A stretch of 64,000 nucleotides of DNA from assembly GCF_035582795.1 (NCBI RefSeq), contig NC_134366.1:171442401-171506400 (forward strand), read 5' to 3'. Origin of the DNA: Mycteria americana. Lineage: Eukaryota; Chordata; Aves; Ciconiiformes; Ciconiidae. The stretch's first letter is position 1; the number at the start of each line of letters is the position of its first letter. The translations under genes and the position numbers were made by a program. Of this stretch, positions 19,990 to 31,176 are shown piece by piece. The notes under the pieces were generated by a model. It saw only the letters and a program-made list of their open reading frames with translations. It was not told the origin of the DNA and did not search any database.

Positions 19990-22900
19990 AGGGGCTTGTG
20001 CTTCAATCTCATCACACTTCCGTATCGTTAATGAGCGGGACGTACGTTGCCTTCCCCTGAAAGGAAGGCCTTGGACAGCAGTATGGGAATGTTGTCAAAG
20101 GACAAGGAACAAAACACTGGCTTCTGTCCCAGCCCTGCTGGAGACCGTAACAGAGCAGAGCAGGGATCTGGCAGGTGCTGCCTGATGGATGAAATCACCT
20201 GCCCTAAGTTTTACAGCCCCCTGCCAACAGTGAGGAGAGGGGAGAGAAGCTGATATTTGGTAGGAACAACTTGTAGCTATTCTGATTTGGTGGAGCTGAG
20301 AAGGGCCAGGGAAAACCCCTGACTCCTTGTCCTACATCCAGCTTGGGTCCTGCTCGTGCTGTGGGTGGCAATCTCCTTGCCAGTGAGGCACAAGGGTGGG
20401 AGGCCTTGTGGACAGGCATGGGAAGGAGCTCAAGGGCTGGACTTGAACCTGAAGAACTCCATTTACTCAAGCTGAGTCAAAATTGGTCCCTGCAGGAATG
20501 CTGGAATTCAGGTGGGTGCAGCAACCCTGTGGCAGAGAGAGGCTTGGGTGGCCACAACAGGGTCTGCAGAGAAAAGGGAGTTCACAGGGGGTCAGGGCTG
20601 AGGGTTGCTCTTTGTCCCTCACTCACTCCTGCTCCATCACCAGCGCAGGAAGGAGCTTCAGCTGCTGAGCTATTGAGAGGTCATTCTCTGCTGTTCTCAT
20701 GGTGATCCAGGCGTGCCATGCTGGGACATCTGGGAAATCAGAGACTCCTTTGGGATCTGAACCCTGAAACATTCATGATGGCTATGCCTACGGTGGTAGC
20801 TGGAGGGGCCGTAGGGAAAGATCAGAGCCCTCTGCACTGAGCCCTAGACAGAATCTGCGTCCCTCTCCTGCAGTGCTGGACCAGAAACACCAAAGAGGCA
20901 AAGAAACATGAGCTGCTTCTGCCTGGAGAAGGAGGGCTTGGACCACTGCCCCTGGTCATGTTCAACACCCCCAGGGCTGATTGCCTGACTCTCAGCATGG
21001 GCAACAGAGGCTGTGGTGAGCCATAAAAGATGGTCCAGCTGCCTCTGTAATGGCATCTCAGCAGGGCCCAGAGGCAGCTGCACCTACCTGACATCAGAAG
21101 CTCAGCAGAGAGCAGTTGGCGTCCCCTGCCAACTGCTCGAGATCACAGGCACTTCCCAGCGTTTGCTGGGCTGTCGCTCACTGTCCTCAGAGGACTGCAA
21201 AGGGCAGAGGCCACCATTAGCGTGTGGCCTTGCCTCTGAACAGGCTCCCTATCTGTGTGTTTATACAAGGAGGGAGATCAGACAGTCACCATATGGGGGC
21301 CTCTGCTGATGGGATCCAGCCGCGATTTGTCTGTTTGATGAGGAACAGGGAAAGACAAGTGGTTCCCAGATGACAGTCATGGCTCCTGTTGGGTGAGTCA
21401 GGCATGGGGGAGAAAGTGTGTAGGAGCCAGTTTCCTGCCTGCCTGCCACATATTTGGGAATTGACTTTTCTGACCATTGCCTCCCCGCCCATTTTTTTCC
21501 CCAGGCCATGGCATTTTTGCTGATGGACCTGCTGAGCTGAAAGAGAAATGAAGATGTCTGCAGGGCATGAAGAGCAAGCTGCTCCTCTGGGCGACCCTGA
21601 GGTTTCTGCCGGGTGACTGGTTTGGAGTACATCCATCGGTCCTGCCTTTCTCCAGTTCTTGCATGAGAAGGAGTGTGAAGTTGGAAGTGCCCTGTCCTGT
21701 ACCCTGTGAGGGTGAGTCAGGATCCCTCTCTCCATCCCAGTCTGCCCAGTTCACCACAGCTCTCACAACTGAGTTTTCTGACAAGGTTCCTCAGTCAAGG
21801 CACCAACAAAATGAGCCACGGAGACCCTTTGGCCACCCAACAAGGCATGTTGTGTCTCAGCTGCCCCTTGTGATCCAATCTGCATTGGGATCCCTTGCAG
21901 GGTCCCACTCTGACCTTTCTGGCCCCCCAACCCAGCTCTGGCCAGCAGCCATCTCTTGTACTTTTCTTGATATTTTTTCAAAGTTTCAGGACCTAATTGC
22001 CAAGAACACAACGTCCAGTGTCACAACCTCACCGCAGAGCTCTCCCCATTCCCAGCAAAGTATTTCCTGCCGGATTTGTTTGTCACTGGGCACGTGGGGA
22101 CACTGGTGCTTGGAGAGGAAAGCTACGCAGGCAGCCAGGGCTTTGGCGTCGCTTGGGCACATGTGCCCTGGGGAGGTCAGAGCCGGGAGGAGCGGCTCTT
22201 GCCCAGCTCTGGCTTGAGGGCTGCAAAGCAGGAATTGGGAGGACGCTTGGTGTGGCTGCACTGGTGTGTGGCTCGAGGGTGGTCGAGAGAGCTCCCAGGC
22301 AGCTCTCAGCACTCTGCTCTTGCGTTTGGGGAAGTGGGAAGCAAAGCGTAGCAGGGCTGAGCCGGAAAACCTCGAACGCAAAGTGCACTGTGCCCTGTGT
22401 GGCTGCAGAAGACAGCAGGGGCATTCACAAACACATGGCAAGGAAGTGGTGGGAACCTTAGGGGACCAGTCTGGTACCTCCACCTGCCCTGATTTAGCAG
22501 CAAACACAAACCTGGCAAGGGGCAGCGGGGTGCTCCCATGGCCGTCTGTTCAATGGCTGGTGTCCTTTGCTGTATGAGCAACCTAGCCCGGGAGGAAGGA
22601 CACCTGCAACTCAGAAAATCTGGTCTTTGGACCCACCTTCCTCAAATGGCTTTAGAGAAAGACATCCTCTCCCTGCACTCTCTCCACAAACATGCTAATC
22701 CTCCTCTCCTGTCTCCTTTGTTTGTCTGGTTTGTAGAGATTTTGAATGGCTCAGGGCAGGGCTGTCTTTTGTTAGACATGCACAGAGCTCAGCGATGCTC
22801 TGATCTGGAACAGGGCAGCATAAATCTGACGGATTATCGTAGGAAATGCCACAGTGATGAAAAACCTTATAGGAACAGGAAGAAAAGAAAGGGCCCCATT

Positions 22901-23569
22901 TGGGGAGGAAAAAACCCCACAACCACCCTGCTCCTGCTGCCTGTTTACAAGTGATTCCTAAAATTGCTGCCTCTGGAAGAGGCTGGTAGATTTGCTGATT
23001 TTTTTTGCCTGTTATTTTGGAGAGGGTGTTTTCCTTTGTGTTTTCAGCTGCCTGGAATTACAGCTCTGGTCCCTGCTCCCGCGGCGAGTTCTGTGTGAGG
23101 GGCCTCATCGGGGACAAAAAACCACTTTCTAGGGAGGTGCCTCAGTTTCCCTATCATTAAAATGACCCCTCTAAGCACAAAGTGCAGAACTGCCCTGGGA
23201 AGTTTTCAGAAAGGGAAGGAGAGAATCCTATGTGTGATTTAAAGGGATTTCTTACTGGAAAGTGCAATGCCAGAATAATCAGTTTTCTTTTGAAGACAAA
23301 TGGGTGGGCAGCAGAATCCAGCAGGAACTGTTTGTGGTGGTGGTGGGTTTTGCTATAGGATCACGGACCCCTTTGTCTCTCACATAGGGCAGAGGGAACC
23401 TGCTGTGGACCTGAGTCAGGTGGAAACACAACGGTTCAGAAATCCTGGGGGATATTTTCTCTGCCTGGGATGAGGTTATGGACAGGAACAGATGGCCACT
23501 GCTGGTTATCAAGGAGGCCTTGAACTCATTGAGGCGTGGGCAATGGATGGCGTGATGGAGGCAAGGCCA
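19990..23569. other. GC-richer non-coding stretch, no gene recognised
   Basis: Many overlapping open frames occur on both strands, the longest being 216 codons at 21,567-22,217 (+). None shows a known domain, and overlapping frames of similar length on the opposite strand argue for stop-codon-poor DNA rather than genes. Confidence 0.35.
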
Positions 23570-23604
23570 AGGCCAATACAAACTCCAGTTTGTATTTATG
23601 GCCT
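23570..23604. repeat. Near-perfect 35-bp inverted repeat (hairpin)
   Basis: The left arm AGGCCAATACAAACT (23,570-23,584) pairs with AGTTTGTATT (23,587-23,596) and GGCCT (23,600-23,604), with a 2-base centre and a 3-base bulge (TAT). The inner 10-bp arms are perfect. No terminal inverted repeat transposon was recognised around it. Confidence 0.9.
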
Positions 23605-23894
23605 CAAACCAGATTTTTTATCAGGAGCAAAAGCTCAACCTGCCACTGCTGAATCATTCGTCTCCATAACTTCATCTTGTTACCGATAGCATCAGTCTTT
23701 GTCATGTTAGGAGGTGCTGCAAGGTGCTATTTGACATGCCCTTTGTGTCACCTGGAGGGATTTTTTCTACAAAAGCACTATTAGATGTAATAAATACTGT
23801 TAAATGGGCTAATAAAAGGGGCATGTGTCTCTGCCTTGGAAAAGATCCAAACCAAAGCAGTGGGAATGAGCTGAGGTCCAGCAAACATGACCCA

Positions 23895-24010
23895 CTGGAG
23901 AGACCAGCAGAACTGGGCTTGTTTAGTCTAGAGAGGAGATGAGTGAAGGCAGACCTGATAACAGGTCCAGAGATGTCTGCAGCAGCTTCCCTGGGAATGG
24001 TGCAAGGTGG
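23895..24010 (+). mobile_element. Possible degraded CR1 ORF2 fragment
   Basis: The plus-strand translation contains AELGLFSLERR then, after a stop, KADLIT, resembling the CR1 block [17 protein letters not shown]. Flanking sequence cannot be aligned by eye, so this could be chance. Confidence 0.4.
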
Positions 24011-25000
24011 GTTCATCTTGCAGAGCTTAGTTCATTAGTACAGGTGTGTACTAAATGACCGGCCCAGTTCCCAGTGGTCCCAGTGTAGAGACCTCCTTTG
24101 GGTCAGAGGAATCCCATTGCTCGTGTCTCCTAGGGCAAGGATGTGTGATCAGCATCCCTGCCCTCTGTAATACAGAGTTAGAGCCACAGCAGCAGCCAGG
24201 GCAGCCGGAGGATCCCCCCATGGTGCAGGTTAATCCCACGGCTGTAACACAACCTAAGTGGCACCTTCTTTTGGGCAAATTCTGCTGGCTTCTTTAAAGC
24301 AAAAATCCAGCCTGCTGTGATTGCTAAACTGGGCTCTGCTTCTTTGGGTGTCTTTCCATTTTCCAAGAAAAATAAACCGCAGGCTCTGTATTTTTAGATA
24401 TGCCATCTGATCACAGCTAGTCATATATCAGTCCCAATACTGTGAGTCAAGATGCTGAGCTCCACTGCTGAACTCCCTTGGGCAAGAACTAGTGGCTTGA
24501 GCTGTCCTGAGTGTATTAATAAATCAGCGCATTTAAAATAATCATGCACTTTCCTAGGTAAGTTGCTCGTGAGGAATCATACTGTTGGGATTTATTACTG
24601 CTAGTGTCTTAGTAGCTCTGATTCTCTGGGTGAACTTAATACTGTCGTGAGTGGGAGATGAACAGCCCTGGTATGAGACAGACCTAATCTAGGCAGGGGC
24701 TAGAGACAGCACGACTCCCCTTCCTTTCCCTCTCCTGCCAGTGACTCTGATTCCTGACGTCTGCCCTTTGCTATTTCAGTCCTGGGTATCCTCCGAGGCG
24801 GCTGCCGGTCGGAGTGAACTTTATGGTGGCTTCACGCAACAGTGGGATGTGACAACCGTCTCTGTGCTGCTGACCTGAATCTGCGTGGCTGAGACAGGGG
24901 TGGGAAATGCCTGTGCACTACTCCCAACATTGCCAAACCCCTTTGTGGGTGATGGGAGAAGGGGTACCTTGGGGGCAGCATGTTTCTCTGGGCTGTACCT
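24011..25000. other. Non-coding stretch, no gene recognised
   Basis: Short overlapping open frames only; no repeat family recognised. Confidence 0.35.
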
Positions 25001-25091
25001 TGTGCAACCCTGCTCCATACAACCCTGCTCTGTGCAACCCTACCCTATGCAACCCTGCCCTATGCAACCCTGCCCTGTGCAACTCTGCTCC
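25001..25091. repeat. 15-bp minisatellite, about six units
   Basis: Tandem units of the form TGCAACCCTGCCCTA (variants GCTCCA, GCTCTG, ACCCTA, GCCCTG) run across this interval. As 15 is a multiple of three, the array reads as a five-residue repeat (for example QPCPM) in one plus frame, which makes an open frame look protein-like. I see no other reason to call it coding. Confidence 0.95.
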
Positions 25092-25955
25092 ACATCTCAG
25101 CCTTTGACCCGTTCGGAAAGTATCTGCTCAACCTGCCTTGCACAAAAGTGTACAAATGTCGGGTTATTGGTGTATTATAAATCTCTGTCCCTCACTGGCT
25201 TGTTCCAGCCCTCACAAGTTTGTGTCTCTAACACCAGTGCAGCCCGGAGACAATTTTCTGTGCGTTTGATCAAAGCAGCAGGAAGCCTTGAGGCTGGTGT
25301 GTGAAAAATGGGCTGCCTTGTTCCTGAAAGTTTATTTGCTACTTCATCACTCTAATGACAATCAATTTATCTGCATAATTGGTAGCTGGAGACAGCATAA
25401 CACAGCTTGGCAGCCTGGATTTTTCTCGGAGATGTATTGCTTGGCATATTCAACCAAGGCAAAAGGAGCCAGCCTGGCTGCTGGGGGACTGCGACTCTGA
25501 GAGTGCCAAGAAGGTGAAACCCGGCATGACAACCCAGCTTTCTCTCTCCATCCTCCAGAAGAGGACCCTCGGGGTGAGGATGAAATTGCACCCGGCTAAA
25601 TGTCCTGCTAATAAGCCTGCTAATGCGTTGGCTTCCCTGCTGAGATGGGTAATGACAAGTCAGGCTTTGCTGGTTATAGGGGAAAGTGTGCTCTGCCTGT
25701 TCAGTTTGCACTGCCCGTCAGCCAGCTCCTGGAGAGCAGGCAGACCAGCAAGACAGTGCTCCTACACCCCATGGAGCGGAGGGGCTGGTACTGGCTCTGT
25801 GCAGTAGAGGTCTGTGCCCACCACTCTGCCATGTAAGCTGTCCACCAGCAATCTCCCATCCTCTGGACCTGAATGCTAGAAATACTTTTTTCATGACATA
25901 CAAGAAGTTGGTCATCCTGCTGAGCCTGCCCCTGTGTCCTCTCCTGTTGTGCCCA

Positions 25956-26008
25956 GGTACCCACTTTACTATGTCCTTCTGGGTACCCACTTTACTACAT
26001 CCTTCTGG
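25956..26008. repeat. Two-copy 26-bp tandem duplication
   Basis: GGTACCCACTTTACTATGTC plus 6 bases at 25,956 is repeated at 25,982 with two base changes (TATGT against TACAT). Confidence 0.9.
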
Positions 26009-29000
26009 ATTCGTCACTCTGAGAGGACCCTGGTGGGTTACAAACGCCTGCCGTGGTCTCTGTGTGAGTCCACGTGCTCAGAGCTCAGTGTCATTTCCTC
26101 TTGCTAATGCCTACCTGCAGCGAACGAGCTACTCTAACGTAGGTCTTTGCAGCTGTTTGTAGCGCTGGATAAAACAGAATTTCGGCAAACCTCCGCAGCG
26201 CCCCCGACCTCATCCATGAGGCCAAAGCCTACTTGTGATAGCTTCACTATGGGGCAGCTCCCCAAAGAGACCCAAATCCATCTCTCCAGGTGTCCCATAG
26301 AAAGGGCTGATAACCTCAGTGCATGCAAGGATGGGGAGCTGTCTACTGGACCACCACACCAGGAGCCATACACCATATTTGTTAGCCTCAGCGGCATTTC
26401 CCAGAGCCCCATCTTTTTGGCACGTATTTGTAGAGGTGGCTGGAGCCATGAATAGGAAGGGATATTTGACAGTAAATCTTTTTGCACCAATGTGGAAGTC
26501 ATCCTTTCTGTTGTGTGATAATGGCTCTAGTGGTGCTTCTGAGGCTGTGATAGATGAGATGCACATCTTTATGGATTATGCATAAGAGGTAATAAAGAAT
26601 TCCGTTCCTCTGTGTCTATACACTAATGGCGTATTGATCCCAGTAAATATCACGCTGAGACTGAACAGCAGCATCCCTGGTTAGTGTCATCCTGATGGGT
26701 GACATCGTCTCTCTGGGTGTCACAGTCAGCTCAGCCTAGTCCTGTCTGACCCACACAGCTTTACTGATCCACTTTACTCTGGCCCTGGGCTTCACTTTTC
26801 TATTCCCCTGATTCACCCTTCACCTCAGCACAACTACTTCTGTCTCTGGACTTTGTCATGCTTAGCTGGACTCTGCTGTGCCTCTCTAGAACTTACTGGA
26901 TGGCAAAGGTTTCTCTGCTAAGCTGTCAATAGGATTTGCTCAGCTATCCTTAATAAGTCATTTTGAGCGGGAGCGAGATCTACAGCAAAAACCTACAAAT
27001 TAAAATGCAATTATGAAAACTGGAGGAGAGGTAAAAGAGAGAGCAAGAAGTGATGGCAGGATCCTTACAATATTTACAGAAAGCCTTGCTAAGAAGCAGC
27101 AAATCCTCAGAAGGGGCTGTAGACTTTACCTTAGATGTCACAGGAGGTTTGCTAACATGCACATTTAGGCTGTATCACCTCACCCTAAACCCAGCAACGG
27201 GGCATCTATAGAAACCTGCTATAACAGTCCATGGTGCAAAGGAAAGTCCAAACAATGTGCGCTTTGTGTGTTTGTTAGAGCGTTACTCCCATGGGGGATT
27301 TTTGGCTCCCACTTTAAAAAGGGCTCAGGAATTTGGATGTCTCTGTTTTTAGATGCCAGGACTCACATCTCCTTAAAGGGTGAGGTTTCCCTGAACATGC
27401 TGAGCACCTGCCTGCTAAACATCCCTGTTTATGTGTCTCCAGCCCATTAAAATGCAGACAGCCAAAATCCCACAGCCGTTCTGACAAGGTGGAGTGCAGG
27501 ACTTGGTCTTCCCCCCTGAAAGGGGACATAAGGGCAGGACAGCCCTCATCCCTGCAGGAACCACGTCATCCCCAGGGCACGATGCACGTAGGGGGGAGCA
27601 GAGCTGCAGCGGTGTTGTACGTGCGCGTGGTGGGATTTATTGCTCTGTTCAGCAGCCTCCCCCGTTCTGCTTGCTCTGCCTTCAGAAGAACGTGCTGTGA
27701 AAGATGTTTCATGTACAATTCCTTCCTTGGCCTTTGCCTCCTTCTTCAAAATGGGGGAAGGAAGACTTGTAGGGTGATTTTGGAGCCTTTACGCTCTGCG
27801 GGGAGGGAAGAAATTACTCCCTGTCTGTATTTTATCTCAGTGCACTGGGAAGATGGGGAAGGAGGCTCAAGCACAGTTAAGCAAAATGTGCTGAAATCGA
27901 TTGATTAATAAAGTAGCTGCTCAATTGCACTACTAAGTTACCATGTGTCTGTGTAAGAAAGGAGTGGGGCAGAAGGAAATATGCTTTCCATCTGTGGGTT
28001 GGCAGAGATTTCTGTGTGCAAAGGAGATAGATAGATAGAAAAATTTCTTAGTAAAGAGGTTTCCATCAACAGCAGGATTCTGCCCTCACTTGTGCCAGTA
28101 GATGCTATAACATGGAGGTGGTAGGCATTTCTGCCTCTTTTCTATGGCTGCCCAGCTTTCGTCTGCTCAGGGAGGGATTCACAGAGCAAGCTGAGATGCA
28201 GCATTGCATCTAATCACGGGCGACAGAGGTATTTGCCCCAGTGGTTTTCAATTGGGACTGTCACGCGCACGTAATAGGGATTAAACTTGTCTGCTAACTC
28301 TCTTTTATTTCTGAATGGGGGAGTTTTAGCTTTGCTGAAGGAGCTGCCATTTCAGGAAAAGGGTTGGCTTTTTGCTGAAGAAGAGAAATTGGCCCTGGCA
28401 TGTGAAAAATGTTAGAAGAAAAGGCACCTCATGTTACCAAAACACAGCTGAAATGAGTCTGAAGGGCCGCATTGCCAATTCATCACACTCTGCCACTGAG
28501 TATAGTTTGTGTAAACGACAGGAGATGCTCTCTATATGATATACTGTGGCTGGACATGTCTCAGCTGGCAGCAACTTGCTGATGGAACTAGCCGGGCCAT
28601 TCATCCCTCTCACCCACTCCAGCTCTGGCCCGGCTGCTTCCCCCATCCACACAGCACCCAAAGTAAGGACGTTTCCGTACTGTTTCCCTGGGGAAAGTTT
28701 TCTGCTTCCTAACCCTATATTATAAAGTTCATTTTGAGCCCTCTCAGACCACTTTTTCATGGCCTGAGATAATGGACCAGCACAAATATACTTTGGCATC
28801 CAAATGGACCACTTCAGTATCTATAAACACCCACATTTCCCTCAATGAGACGTTCTCTTCCTTTGCACCAGCCCTAAACTCCCTGACCCTCCTCTACCCT
28901 TGCAGCACATGGCATAGGAGACCCTCCTCTCCAGTACTGTTCCCACTTGCGTGGAGCCAAACCGCATCCAAACCCACGTGCTTTGCTCTAGACCCGGCTT

Positions 29001-30815
29001 GTGAGGACTCCCATCCCTGTCTGCGTGCCTCCAAACTCAGCCTGGCCGGGACCTGAGCACGCTGCCTTTGCGAGCTGCAGCTGGTGAAGCTCCCTCCCTC
29101 TCCCCGCTTCTGCCTGCCCGCCTCTCCCAGCCCGAAGCATGCCGCAGCCGGTACTTACACAGCCTGAATGAGAAAGCTCAGCTGCTGATCCCTGAGCCCG
29201 CTCCCAGATTCCTCGACCGAGCGACCGTGCACTCGATCCCCAGCGCTCAGCTCAGCACAGTGATGATACAGGAACCAGACCTCTTTGGTTTACTTTTACA
29301 TTGACGTCAGTGTCTTTTCTAGCCTCCACAGCTCGTTTTGGTAAAAGGATGTCTTCAGGGTGGAGGGGAGGGGTCGGAAAGGGAGAGGAGTGAGGATGAG
29401 CTGGAGATGAGTTTTTGTGATGTGGGCAGCCAGTGGTGGGAGATTTTAGGGGCTAACGCTGAAAGAAGGGGTGATTATGGAGCCCACGTTGACCCTGGGT
29501 GTAGTTCATTACCTGGACATGGGTATGTTGGAGGCCTGACCCTCACATCTGAACAGAGAGCTGCTTTCCCACCTGCACCAGCACCCCAACTGGGAGCACG
29601 AGCCCTGCCTTCCCCCACATTTGGTGGTTGTGTGCACCTGGGTGCTGGTTCAAGGGGAGAGGGAATGTTGAGGGACCGAGGGAGGTCTAGTGCCCTACAC
29701 AATGCCACGTGGACACAGCTGCCCAGTTGTGCTGCCTGTGTGCCCAGACCAGGGCCAGTGTCTGTCTCCAAGGGAATAGGAGATGCTAATTTGGGTTGCT
29801 TTTACCATCACAAAGAATGGCCTTAAAGACATGGGCTCCATGGGCCATGCAGTTGTAGATGAGCGTGCACCTGAATATGCTTGTGTACACCTACAGATCA
29901 GCCCTTTACAGGCATACAGAGATCGCAGCATCTAGTATTCAGATTCAAGCACCTGAATAACTCACCTCTCCTTAGACCCTCGTAAGGTTGGAGAGTACTT
30001 GTCCCCTGTGGAGATCCTTCTGTGTCAGGTTAAAGCTCAGATTTCATCCTGGGATTTTTGCTGCATGGTGTGCACATCTATCCCCCAGCTCTGTGCACCC
30101 ACTATGCAGTGGATCTGTGCATGGACACATTTTTGGGGCATGCACAGGGTTGGTGCTTGTGCAGGATGTGGAGAACACCAGCAGAAAGTGGAACCTGCTA
30201 GTGTCATCATTAACGCTGAATTATTCACAGCTGATTAGTCACACCTATGTTTAGGGCTTCTTTCTGGCTGGGAGCGAAGCTGGATTTCTTTGTGTGGCCA
30301 AACAACTTCCAGGAATTCCAACGTAAGGCTTTCATGCCCTAAATGCTGATAGTTTTCTATTAGGTTCATGACTACTCATTCACTTGGGTAGCGTGATGCA
30401 AACAGTTGAGCACTCCCATGTTAGAGCCTCACATAAGGGCGAATATGGAGCTTGCCTCAGTGCTGTTGCACAACAGCAATTAAACTTGTGCTCTCTCTGG
30501 GTCATAGATCACCTTTCTATGATGCATTTGTCCAGCTCTTAACACAACTGGTCTGTCATCTGTTATTAGACCACCTGCATGATACCATTCATGCAAACCA
30601 TTCATTGTAAGCTCTTAGGAGCAAGCATTGAGATTCGTCTGTATGAATCCAGGCACCAGCACTCATAAACAGCCCCAACCACCTCATGGTATTGATGTAA
30701 TTGGGTTGGTTGACCCTCGGAAACTGTAGTAATAAAACCTCGCAGGGAGCAGGTATTATTGGCAAGGATTATTGACAAGTAAACATCATCTGGTACCACC
30801 AGAATGACTGGGCTG
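26009..30815. other. Non-coding stretch, no gene recognised
   Basis: A short GATA run sits near 28,027-28,039. A GC-richer patch at about 28,900-29,250 contains some CpG but is not dense enough by eye to call an island. No exon family was recognised on either strand. Confidence 0.35.
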
Positions 30816-30839
30816 TACTGGTTTATTTGAAAACCAGTA
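30816..30839. repeat. Small perfect inverted repeat, 9-bp arms
   Basis: TACTGGTTT and AAACCAGTA flank a 6-base loop (ATTTGA). Arms this short occur by chance in 64 kb, so no role is claimed. Confidence 0.8.
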
Positions 30840-31163
30840 GTGAGAAAATAGTTTTTGACCCCAGTGTACCATCACTACAGAGAAGAAGAGACACAGGAAG
30901 GGAAAGCTCTTAGGTTGTTCAGCACGTCCATGGCAGAGCCAAGTCAAAAGTCCAGTTTCTTGGCCATTGGATCACACACTCTCCGTCATAAATAATGCTA
31001 AAGTCTCAAAGATTCCTGGTGTTCTTGTCAGAACCAATACATTGTTCATGGCTGAAGAAAGACAGAGTCTTATAAAAACCAGAAAAAGAGGTCCTCGTAA
31101 ATCACCATGTCTATACTTAGAAACGTGTTAAACCTTCTGAGCTCCATTTCAGGGCACATAAAG

Positions 31164-31176
31164 TTTTTTTTTTTTT
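31164..31176. repeat. Poly-T tract
   Basis: A run of 13 thymines on the plus strand, with no transposon body recognised beside it. Confidence 0.8.

Noticed and set aside
21567-22217. 216-codon plus-strand frame
   Set aside because: No domain or splice logic, and long minus-strand frames overlap it, as expected of GC-rich stop-poor DNA.
28027-28039. GATA run as a CRISPR-like or satellite array
   Set aside because: Only about three units with no spacers; a trivial microsatellite.
28900-29250. CpG-island promoter
   Set aside because: The patch is GC-rich but CpG is not dense enough by eye, and no first exon could be tied to it.
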